5,184 nt of DNA from Bradyrhizobiaceae bacterium (GTDB taxonomy: Bacteria; Pseudomonadota; Alphaproteobacteria; Rhizobiales; Xanthobacteraceae). The DNA lies in contig JAEULX010000058.1 in the NCBI GenBank assembly GCA_016793685.1, positions 1 to 5,184 on the forward strand. The letters run 5' to 3'. A program made the translations under genes and the position numbers. Shown here in pieces: positions 1 to 5,184 of the stretch (positions are counted from its first letter, which is position 1; each line of letters starts with the position of its first letter). The notes under the pieces are model-generated. The model had not been told where the DNA came from. It saw nothing but the letters and a program-made list of their open reading frames with translations, and searched no databases.

Positions 1-70
1 CAAATTCACTGCGCTCCCCGCGAGCGCGCCGAAATGCAAGCGGAGAAATCAAGTCATGATGGCGGGATGA

Positions 71-89
71 TCGGCGTTAATAACTCCGA
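71..89. promoter_or_regulatory. 19-bp near-perfect dyad downstream of the operon
   Basis: TCGGCGTTAATAACTCCGA is symmetric about its central base with eight of nine arm pairs matching; only the fifth pair from the outside fails. The core is GTTA-A-TAAC. It lies beyond the operon's terminator hairpin in non-coding DNA, where it would more sensibly be an operator for a gene to the left of the window than part of the operon. It is too short and A/T-cored to be a convincing terminator. Confidence 0.35.
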
Positions 90-116
90 CCATAAGGTTG
101 TGGAGACATGCGGCAA

Positions 117-141
117 GCGCCCGGCGTTTCGCGCCGGGCGC
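117..141 (-). terminator. Probable operon terminator hairpin
   Basis: A perfect 10-bp, all-GC inverted repeat (GCGCCCGGCG and CGCCGGGCGC) surrounds a 5-nt loop and begins 43 nt downstream of the small-subunit stop codon on the minus strand. In that direction it is followed only by TTGCCGC, so the U-tract is poor, as is common in GC-rich genomes. In the plus direction no T-run follows at all. The position at the operon end supports a terminator or a 3'-end stabilising stem. Confidence 0.65.
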
Positions 142-184
142 CCGCAGCTTCTGAAAAAGTCGGCGCTGAAGTGGTGGCGGACGC

Positions 185-1021
185 CTACACCCGTATTTCG
201 CCGAGATTGATGCTTTCGCCGAGCTTTGCCTCGACCGTCTTGGCGGGCTTGCCCTCGACCTCGACTTCGACCGCGTAGGTTCCCGAATCCGGCGCCAGCC
301 GATCGAACTTGAAATCGCCGTAGGCGTCGGTGCGCGCGTCATTGAGCCGGACGCCGTCCTTCGCTAGGCGGACGCGCGCGCCCTCGACGCATTCGACCGC
401 GCCGTCGATCTCGGTCGAGACCGTGCCGCCGATGAAGCATCGCGTGTAGCGCCACAGGTTGCGGTAGTAGACGCGCGGCTTGGTGCCGAGTTCGGGTTTG
501 AGCACTTCGAGGCCCTGCTCTTCGACCAACTTCGCGAGTTCGTCGTCGTCGACGCTGACGGCGCTCATCGCCCCGGTCGGACAGGAAAGCTGTCCGCGCG
601 TCTGCGTCCAACCCTGATCGATCAAATGGGCGTCGAACGTCCAGGATTGCGGCAGTTTCAGTTCCTCGTTCCACCAGATGTTGCCGTAGGGGCAGCTGGC
701 GGCGATATCCTTGCGGCCCTGCGCCTTGTCCGGATCAATGATGACGATGCCGTCGCTGCGCTTGACGACCGCGCCGCCACCTTTGGCGACGCAGGGCGCG
801 TTGTCGCAGTGATTGCACATCACCGGCACGAAGGCGATGTCGATCATGGGCGCCTGGCCGCGCTCCTTTTGCAAGATATCGACCCAGCGATGGCCGTGCT
901 TGGGCATCGGCGCGGAGTAGCCGTGAAAGTCGTTGCCGACATATTCGTCCATGGTCGCGAGCGTGCAGTTCTGGCAGTTCGTGCACTCGGCGACATCGAT
1001 GACCATTGTCCATTTCTTCAT
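185..1021 (-). CDS. Ferredoxin-like iron-sulfur (small) subunit of the aromatic hydroxylase/transhydroxylase, with a reduced cluster set
   Basis: This 278-residue partner of the molybdenum subunit resembles the Pelobacter transhydroxylase beta subunit (about 274 residues) from end to end, for example MVIDVAEC (6-13), CNHCDNAPCVAKG (69-81), IDPDKAQG (95-102) and LEVLKPELGTKPRVYYRN (171-188). Residues 1-155 form the polyferredoxin part and about 197-278 a beta-sandwich (transthyretin/Cna-B-like) domain with the DAYGDFKFDRL signature (232-242). Its normal role is to hold [4Fe-4S] clusters beside the catalytic subunit. Intact ligand sets are Cys13/16/19 with Cys147, and Cys69/72/77 with Cys110. 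The Pelobacter ligands at positions equivalent to Thr23, Trp127, Asp130 and Gly143 are absent, so one cluster should be missing. There is no signal peptide. ATG at 1021 is preceded by CAGGAG at 8 nt and starts 54 nt after the large-subunit stop, which fits co-translation of a complex. The stop is TAG. The family is sure; the cluster count is inferred from pairing rules. Confidence 0.93.
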   Translation of the reverse strand: MKKWTMVIDVAECTNCQNCTLATMDEYVGNDFHGYSAPMPKHGHRWVDILQKERGQAPMIDIAFVPVMCNHCDNAPCVAKGGGAVVKRSDGIVIIDPDKAQGRKDIAASCPYGNIWWNEELKLPQSWTFDAHLIDQGWTQTRGQLSCPTGAMSAVSVDDDELAKLVEEQGLEVLKPELGTKPRVYYRNLWRYTRCFIGGTVSTEIDGAVECVEGARVRLAKDGVRLNDARTDAYGDFKFDRLAPDSGTYAVEVEVEGKPAKTVEAKLGESINLGEIRV

Positions 1022-1029
1022 CGTCGAAA

Positions 1030-1035
1030 CTCCTG
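1030..1035 (-). promoter_or_regulatory. Ribosome binding site of the small-subunit gene
   Basis: CAGGAG on the minus strand lies 8 nt upstream of the ATG at 1019-1021, inside the 54-nt gap after the large-subunit stop. It supports that start over the in-frame ATG five codons later (Met6). Confidence 0.75.
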
Positions 1036-1075
1036 AACCTGACCTGTGCGATGGGAGGCGCCTGGCGCGCCGGCG

Positions 1076-4000
1076 TCACGCCGACGCGCGCGCTGCCGCG
1101 GGCGCCGTCTCGCGATAGGCCTCGGAGATGTGCTCGATCGTGCCGTCCCATACTTCGATCTCGACCAGCGCCTGCGAGCCGGCGAGCGCGTGGGTCGACT
1201 TGGTCTGCGACTTGTGCGGCATCAGGAGATTGACGGTGCCGCCGCGATCGATCGACTTGCCGATCTCGCCCATCGGCTCGTAGATCGCCGAGGACTCGAA
1301 GCTGTGCACGACGCCGCGCGCCAGCCGCTCGGTGATCACCGCCGCGCACAGCACGGCGCCGCGATCGTTGTAGACCTTGACGAGGTCGTGCTGCTTGATG
1401 CCGCGCTCCGCCGCGTCATGCGGATTGAGCCGGACAAGCCAGTAGTAATAGTCGCCGACCTTCACGCGGTGATCGGCGATATTGAGGAGGTAGGAGTCCT
1501 TGCCGTCGCCCTGGGTGTGGAAGCTGTACTTGCAGTGCGGCGTCAGCAACTGCAGCGGATACTTCTGCACCAGATCGGTGGTGTGCGGCCCTTCCCAGGA
1601 CGGCACGTAGCGCGGGACCGGCGGACGCTCCGGATCCTTCAGGCGCTTGAGGCTGCTCGATTCGAATTCGAGCTTGCCGGACTGCGTTTGCAGCCCGCGC
1701 AGGTAATCGGTCGAATAGTCCGACGGCAGCGGCTGCGGCTCGGGTACATCCTTCTTGCGATTCTCCCAGAACCAGCGGAACGACACCGGCGCGCGCAGGT
1801 GCTCCTTTTCCGCGGGAACGACGAAGTAGCCGCGGCGCATGAACTCCTTCCAGGAAATGTGCTTGGGCAGGTCGGACGCAAGGAAGATGCGCTTGACCCA
1901 GTCGATCTCGTTGACGCCCTCGGAGAAGTAGTTGGCGAGGCCCAGGCGCTTGCAGATTTCGTTGAAAATCCAGAAGTCGGATTTGGACTCGCCGAGCGCC
2001 TCGATCGCCGGCGCCTGGAAGATGATGACGCGGTGATTGAGCTGCTGCTGGCCATGATGGCCGTAGCCGCCGAGCGCCGCCCACTCGCTGATGTCGACCC
2101 GCTCGAAATTGGTGCAGGCCGGCAGGATGACGTCGGCGAACTTGGTGTCGCCCTCCATCCAGATCGACTGCGCCACGATGAATTCCAGGTTCTCCGACTG
2201 GAACATCTTCATGTGGCGGTGCGTGTTGTTCATGGTCGCGATCAGCGAGCCGCCGTATTTGTAGAGCATGCGCACCGGCGCGTGGCCGGCGGCCGGATAG
2301 CTGAATTTCTGGAACTGCGCCTCGATGGACTTGCCGTTCCACGGATAGCCTTCCGCCTTACCTTCGAGGATCGCCTCGGGCAGATAGATGCGCGGAATCT
2401 TCTGCAGCGGCGTGTTCATGGTCGGCAGCTGCGGCATGCGCTGATAAAGCTCGACCGCAAGCGAGGTCGCCTCGAGATCGCCGGACATGCCGCCGTCGGC
2501 GTAGCCGGGGAAGTAGAAATTGAGGTCGACCGGGGAGCCCCATTGCAGGTTCCCCATGTTGATTCCCGGCTTGCCCAGTCCCTGCATCGCGATCAGGCAC
2601 ACCATCGTGCGCGCCCATTGGATGCCGGTCTGGTTGCGGCAGGCGCCGCCGTGGCCGTTGCCCCAGCCGCCGCAGGCAAGGTAGGTGCGGTGCTTCGCCC
2701 ATTCGCGCGCGAGCGCACGCACGTCCTTGGCGGGAACGCCGGTTTCCTTCTCCTGCCATTCCGGCGTCTTGGGCGTGCCGTCCTCTTCGCCCATCACATA
2801 GGCCTTCCACGCATCGAAGCCGACGGTGTGCGTGGCGACGTACTCCTTGTCGTACAGGTCTTCCTTGATCCAGACATAGGCGATCGCCAGCGCGAGCGCG
2901 GGCGATGTCGTCGGCTTCGGGCACAGCCATTTGCCGGGAAGGAACTGGGCCGACGAATTGTAGTAGGGATCGATGTGGACGAGCTTGATCCCGAGCTTCT
3001 TCAGCCACTGCCGGCGGACGGTGCCTTCCTGCGAACCGTAGGAACCGCTGGTCGTATCCGGGTCGGCGGCCCAGAACACCACCATCTCGCAGTTTTTCAG
3101 CAGGTCCTCGACCGTGCCGTAGGTCTCGCATTGGCCGACGCGCAGCGTGTAGCCCCAATGATGCGCCGCGCCCCAATACCAGCCTTCCCAGCTGTCGGGG
3201 TTGTGGTGCACCGGCGTGTGGCCGACGGCGTTGCGGAAGCGGAACAGGCAGGAGAGGTAGTAGCCGACATGGCCCCAGGTGTGGTGCGAGCCGTGCGACA
3301 CCGTCATCGCGCCGGGACCGTAGTCATGCTTCACGCGCTTGATCTCGCTCGCGACGATGTCGAGCGCCTCGTCCCAGCTGATGCGGACATAAGCCGACTT
3401 GCCGCGGTTCTGCGGATTGCGCGCGCCCTTGGGATCGAAGTCGACGCGCTTGAGCGGATACAGCAGCCGGTCGGGCGAATAGATGATCGCCTTCGAATTC
3501 TGGCCGTGGGGCGCCAGCGTCGTCTTGCGCGGCGGGGTGAATTTCTGTCCGCGCGCTTCGATGGTCCACGGCGGGGGATCGGTTTCGTCGAACGCGATCG
3601 GCGTGGTGCGGACGATCTTGCCATCCTTGACATAGACGAACAGCGGTCCGCCGTTTGCCATGTTGCAGTAGCGCACCGAGCCATCCGCCATCGGCACGCC
3701 CATTTTGTAACCGACCGACTGCACCATCATCAGGGTCTGGGCGAACCAGTTGGTGAGGTCTTCGGCCCCATCGACGGTGAGCTTGAAGTCCTTCTGCGCG
3801 TTGACCTGGTTCAGCCAGTTGATCGGCGGCGTGAGCAGTTCGACGCCGAGCAATGCATTCTTGAAGCCCAGGGTGATGTCCGGCTTCTTGTGCAGCCCGG
3901 CATGCGAGCGCACCCGCCCGCCGCGGATCTCGAACCAGCGGCCGATATTCTCGTCATGCGCCTTGATCTGCGCGATGAGGTTGCGCTCTTTCAGCCGCAT

Positions 4001-4144
4001 GCGGAACTGCGGGTAGATGATCGCGGCCGCGGTGAGCGTTTGACCGAGCGTCCACAGGATGGCTTTGAAGGCAGTCGGCGCGAGTTGCGTCTTGAGTTTC
4101 GTGTACGACAGCCGCTCCTGCAGCTTTTTTACTGCGCTTTCCAT
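1076..4144 (-). CDS. Molybdopterin-dependent aromatic hydroxylase/transhydroxylase, large (catalytic) subunit with N-terminal SCP2-like domain
   Basis: This 1022-residue protein is a DMSO-reductase-superfamily catalytic subunit (bis-MGD molybdenum cofactor) of the pyrogallol-phloroglucinol transhydroxylase / resorcinol hydroxylase type. From about residue 157 to the end it aligns by eye along its length with the Pelobacter acidigallici alpha subunit (about 875 residues, from memory). Shared blocks include GGPLFVYVKDGKIVR (165-179), HHTWGHVGY (287-295), HNPDSWEGWYWG (314-325), FYFPGYADGG (543-552) and ADVILPACTNFER (670-682). His287, Asp317, Ser318 (Mo ligand) and Tyr548 match the reported active-site residues His144, Asp174, Ser175 and Tyr404. 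A C-terminal dinucleotide-binding domain lies at about 862-1000. There is no N-terminal [4Fe-4S] cysteine motif and no twin-arginine signal, so a cytoplasmic location is expected. Residues 1-155 are an extra N-terminal part: a hydrophobic helix near 25-45, then an SCP2-like fold (about 60-145). The ATG at 4144 is preceded by GGGAGGA; an upstream in-frame GTG (4156) would overlap that ribosome binding site. It could be a transhydroxylase, a resorcinol or dihydroxybenzoate hydroxylase, or a relative with another phenolic substrate. Confidence 0.93.
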   Translation of the reverse strand: MESAVKKLQERLSYTKLKTQLAPTAFKAILWTLGQTLTAAAIIYPQFRMRLKERNLIAQIKAHDENIGRWFEIRGGRVRSHAGLHKKPDITLGFKNALLGVELLTPPINWLNQVNAQKDFKLTVDGAEDLTNWFAQTLMMVQSVGYKMGVPMADGSVRYCNMANGGPLFVYVKDGKIVRTTPIAFDETDPPPWTIEARGQKFTPPRKTTLAPHGQNSKAIIYSPDRLLYPLKRVDFDPKGARNPQNRGKSAYVRISWDEALDIVASEIKRVKHDYGPGAMTVSHGSHHTWGHVGYYLSCLFRFRNAVGHTPVHHNPDSWEGWYWGAAHHWGYTLRVGQCETYGTVEDLLKNCEMVVFWAADPDTTSGSYGSQEGTVRRQWLKKLGIKLVHIDPYYNSSAQFLPGKWLCPKPTTSPALALAIAYVWIKEDLYDKEYVATHTVGFDAWKAYVMGEEDGTPKTPEWQEKETGVPAKDVRALAREWAKHRTYLACGGWGNGHGGACRNQTGIQWARTMVCLIAMQGLGKPGINMGNLQWGSPVDLNFYFPGYADGGMSGDLEATSLAVELYQRMPQLPTMNTPLQKIPRIYLPEAILEGKAEGYPWNGKSIEAQFQKFSYPAAGHAPVRMLYKYGGSLIATMNNTHRHMKMFQSENLEFIVAQSIWMEGDTKFADVILPACTNFERVDISEWAALGGYGHHGQQQLNHRVIIFQAPAIEALGESKSDFWIFNEICKRLGLANYFSEGVNEIDWVKRIFLASDLPKHISWKEFMRRGYFVVPAEKEHLRAPVSFRWFWENRKKDVPEPQPLPSDYSTDYLRGLQTQSGKLEFESSSLKRLKDPERPPVPRYVPSWEGPHTTDLVQKYPLQLLTPHCKYSFHTQGDGKDSYLLNIADHRVKVGDYYYWLVRLNPHDAAERGIKQHDLVKVYNDRGAVLCAAVITERLARGVVHSFESSAIYEPMGEIGKSIDRGGTVNLLMPHKSQTKSTHALAGSQALVEIEVWDGTIEHISEAYRETAPAAARASA

Positions 4145-4147
4145 TGT

Positions 4148-4154
4148 TCCTCCC
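4148..4154 (-). promoter_or_regulatory. Ribosome binding site of the large-subunit gene
   Basis: On the minus strand the sequence GTGGGAGGAACAATG contains a strong Shine-Dalgarno GGGAGGA three bases before ATG (4142-4144). It decides the start: the in-frame GTG at 4154-4156 abuts this site, has no ribosome binding site of its own that I can see, and would add only four residues. Confidence 0.8.
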
Positions 4155-4182
4155 ACTGGGGCTTGACCCGCCCGTTTATCGA

Positions 4183-5013
4183 TTATCGCGCGAGCTTCAC
4201 CCGCGCCGAGCTCGGCCTTGTGACCGTCGATCGCATCATGGCGCGCTCGATCTCGCGCGCGCCCGCGACCGTCAAAGGAGCGAGCCGGCCGATCAAGGTG
4301 TCGTCCGCACGGTCGACCGGAAGCACGAAGCTGAGGCTGCCGAGCACCGAGCGCTCGTCATTGAAGATCGGCGCGGCGACGCCGACGCGGCCGGGATCGA
4401 TTTCGCTGCGGCTGATGCAGAATCCGGCGCGGCGCAAGTCGACCATGTTGCGTCGGAACTCGTTCCAGTCGCAGCCGAGGCCGGCCACGACGATCTCGTC
4501 GGCGCTGCGCGCGAACAGCGCTTTCAAATTCCGCGTCGGCAGGTGGGCGAGAATGATGCGCGCCGTCGCGCCGCGGAACAGCGGCATCAGCCGGCCACGC
4601 TCATAGCTCACCGGCGACTGCGGCCCCTGCCCCATCACCTGATGCACGCACATCACGCGGTCGTGGAACAGCCGGCACAGCAGGATGACCGAACCCTCCG
4701 CTGCATATTCGATCAAATCCGTCATGACGCTGCGTGCGGCGTTCAGCATCGGATCGCTGATCTGGATTTGCCGGTCCATCTGGATGATCGCCGGCCCGAG
4801 CGTATAGCCCGCGCTCGAAACCGGGCTGATGAGCCCGACCTTCGTGAGCCGCTGGAAATAGCGATAGCTGGTGGTTGCCGACACGCCGAGCTTGTCGGCC
4901 GCGGCTTCAACAGTCCATTCGGGCTGTTCAACCGTGAAGAGCCTGAGCACGGCGAGCAGGCGGTCACCGCTGCTGTCGCCGCGCTCTTCGGTCGTCGTCG
5001 AGCGTTTCAACAT
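4183..5013 (-). CDS. IclR-family transcriptional regulator
   Basis: This is a predicted one-component regulator of 276 residues, a little longer than most IclR proteins (about 250). An N-terminal winged helix-turn-helix spans roughly residues 16-75: the helix pair is at 34-56 (TVEAAADKLGVSATTSYRYF) and the wing ends in GYTLGPAI. The IclR effector-binding domain follows at about 88-262, with the typical RGATARIILAHLP segment (147-159) and the GVAAPIFNDE...LGSLSFVLP strand pair (211-232). Such proteins usually bind an aromatic or other small-molecule effector and act as dimers or tetramers on palindromic operators. It is the first gene of the cluster, 38 nt before the hydroxylase large subunit on the same strand, so it probably controls that operon and itself. 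I chose the ATG at 5013. An in-frame TTG at 5025 would add four residues but lies inside a TTGTACAA palindrome; neither start has a convincing ribosome binding site. The family is clear; the effector and the sign of regulation are unknown. Confidence 0.93.
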   Translation of the reverse strand: MLKRSTTTEERGDSSGDRLLAVLRLFTVEQPEWTVEAAADKLGVSATTSYRYFQRLTKVGLISPVSSAGYTLGPAIIQMDRQIQISDPMLNAARSVMTDLIEYAAEGSVILLCRLFHDRVMCVHQVMGQGPQSPVSYERGRLMPLFRGATARIILAHLPTRNLKALFARSADEIVVAGLGCDWNEFRRNMVDLRRAGFCISRSEIDPGRVGVAAPIFNDERSVLGSLSFVLPVDRADDTLIGRLAPLTVAGAREIERAMMRSTVTRPSSARVKLAR

Positions 5014-5017
5014 CCCG

Positions 5018-5025
5018 TTGTACAA
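5018..5025. promoter_or_regulatory. Short palindrome at the iclR start
   Basis: TTGTACAA is a perfect 8-bp palindrome 4 bp upstream of the iclR ATG. It includes the alternative TTG start codon at 5025. It could be a second, short regulatory half-site or chance in AT-rich DNA. The symmetry does not extend into the flanks. Confidence 0.2.
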
Positions 5026-5040
5026 TTTCTATTTTTTATC

Positions 5041-5063
5041 TGTATGCGGTAGAACAGCATACA
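5041..5063. promoter_or_regulatory. Inverted repeat, candidate IclR operator
   Basis: A perfect 7-bp dyad, TGTATGC-N9-GCATACA, spans 23 bp and lies 27 bp upstream of the iclR ATG. The spacer has two further symmetric pairs (positions 9 and 10 against 15 and 14). It sits immediately downstream of the candidate -10 box, where bound protein would block RNA polymerase. Size, symmetry and position fit an autoregulatory operator of an IclR-family dimer. No binding is demonstrated by sequence alone; a small RNA hairpin in the leader is the alternative. Confidence 0.5.
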
Positions 5064-5072
5064 CTTTGCAAG

Positions 5073-5101
5073 TTTTTATCTCATTCTGGAAATTTTGGCA
5101 A
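5073..5101 (-). promoter_or_regulatory. Candidate sigma-70-type promoter for iclR and the operon
   Basis: On the minus strand TTGCCA (5096-5101, five of six against TTGACA) and TAAAAA (5073-5078, four of six against TATAAT) are separated by exactly 17 bp. The predicted start of transcription is near 5066, giving a leader of about 50 nt to the iclR ATG. The region is AT-rich, so chance matches are possible. It is the only good candidate I found upstream of the operon. Confidence 0.4.
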
Positions 5102-5120
5102 GACTCTTTAAGCCTGAACA

Positions 5121-5146
5121 AGCTAGGGAGAAATATTTTAGCTAGG
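5121..5146. repeat. Pair of AGCTAGG direct repeats
   Basis: AGCTAGG occurs at 5121-5127 and again at 5140-5146, 19 bp start to start (nearly two helical turns), flanking the palindrome AAATATTT (5131-5138). They lie in the AT-rich region upstream of the candidate iclR promoter, where an activator site is conceivable. Two copies of seven bases are weak evidence. Confidence 0.25.
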
Positions 5147-5184
5147 CAACCTCAGAGGGAATGACGTAGGTTTTCAAGGATAAA

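Noticed and set aside
7..19. GTG (7-9, minus strand) after GGGGAG as the start of another gene
   Set aside because: Only three codons fit in the window, so there is no coding evidence; mentioned only as context for the 71-89 dyad.
49..342. 97-codon minus-strand frame overlapping the end of the small subunit
   Set aside because: Most of it is an out-of-frame reading of the small-subunit gene; the composition is Arg/Ser/Pro-rich and the tail runs through the terminator hairpin.
626..1036. A 136-codon plus-strand open frame antisense to the small subunit
   Set aside because: The overlapping minus-strand frame contains conserved ferredoxin motifs; this one is a shadow.
1416..3176. Several minus-strand frames of 138-308 codons inside the large-subunit gene
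   Set aside because: They are out-of-frame readings of the same strand, rich in Arg/Ser/Ala/Pro with no motifs, lying inside a continuous conserved gene. There is no sign of a frameshift.
4154..4156. GTG as an alternative start of the large subunit
   Set aside because: It abuts the GGGAGGA ribosome binding site that serves the ATG at 4144, and adds only Met-Gly-Gly-Thr.
4180..4188. CGATTATCG palindrome over the iclR stop codon, as a possible operator for the hydroxylase genes
   Set aside because: It has only four pairs around one base, no symmetry beyond, and overlaps the end of a coding sequence with no promoter elements nearby.
1046..4606. A 1186-codon open frame on the plus strand, antisense to the whole large subunit and part of iclR
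   Set aside because: It opposes a gene with unmistakable family motifs. Its product is Arg/Leu/Val/Asp/Ala-rich low-information sequence, as expected where GC-rich third positions suppress stops on the opposite strand. I see no domain in it.
4144..5052. A 302-codon plus-strand open frame antisense to iclR
   Set aside because: It mirrors the regulator gene, has an Arg/His-rich composition without motifs, and iclR is supported by clear domain matches.

Overview
The window carries three genes, all on the minus strand, which read right to left as one probable operon: an IclR-family regulator (4183-5013), a very large molybdopterin oxidoreductase catalytic subunit (1076-4144) and a small ferredoxin-like iron-sulfur subunit (185-1021). 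The gaps are 38 nt (iclR to large subunit) and 54 nt (large to small subunit), and both enzyme genes have a clear Shine-Dalgarno sequence. Strongly GC-rich coding DNA with GC-rich third positions, an IclR regulator and the protein style suggest a proteobacterium, perhaps a soil or phototrophic alphaproteobacterium. That placement is inference.

The enzyme belongs to the pyrogallol-phloroglucinol transhydroxylase / resorcinol hydroxylase branch of the DMSO reductase superfamily. Compared by eye with the Pelobacter acidigallici enzyme as I remember it, the large subunit keeps the active-site residues (His287, Asp317, the Mo-ligand Ser318 and Tyr548, matching Pelobacter His144, Asp174, Ser175 and Tyr404). 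The small subunit has the same order of ferredoxin region and C-terminal beta-sandwich domain. The expected job is hydroxylation or hydroxyl transfer on a polyhydroxylated aromatic ring in the cytoplasm, which prepares phenolics for ring reduction or cleavage. The exact substrate cannot be read from the sequence.

Two features depart from the Pelobacter enzyme. The large subunit has about 155 extra N-terminal residues: a hydrophobic helix followed by what looks like an SCP2 (sterol carrier protein 2) type lipid-binding fold. The small subunit has lost, by substitution, exactly the four cysteines that would together hold one [4Fe-4S] cluster, while the ligand sets of two other clusters are intact. 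The enzyme therefore appears to have two clusters where the Pelobacter protein has three.

Region by region: 1-184 has no supportable gene; it holds a 10-bp-stem hairpin (117-141), the likely operon terminator, and a 19-bp near-perfect dyad (71-89) that may be an operator for something to the left. 185-5013 is the operon. 5014-5184 is conspicuously AT-rich and holds a candidate iclR promoter (5073-5101), a perfect 7-bp inverted repeat just downstream of it (5041-5063, likely an operator), an 8-bp palindrome near the iclR start, and a pair of AGCTAGG direct repeats. The regulator probably controls its own transcription and, through the shared operon, that of the enzyme.
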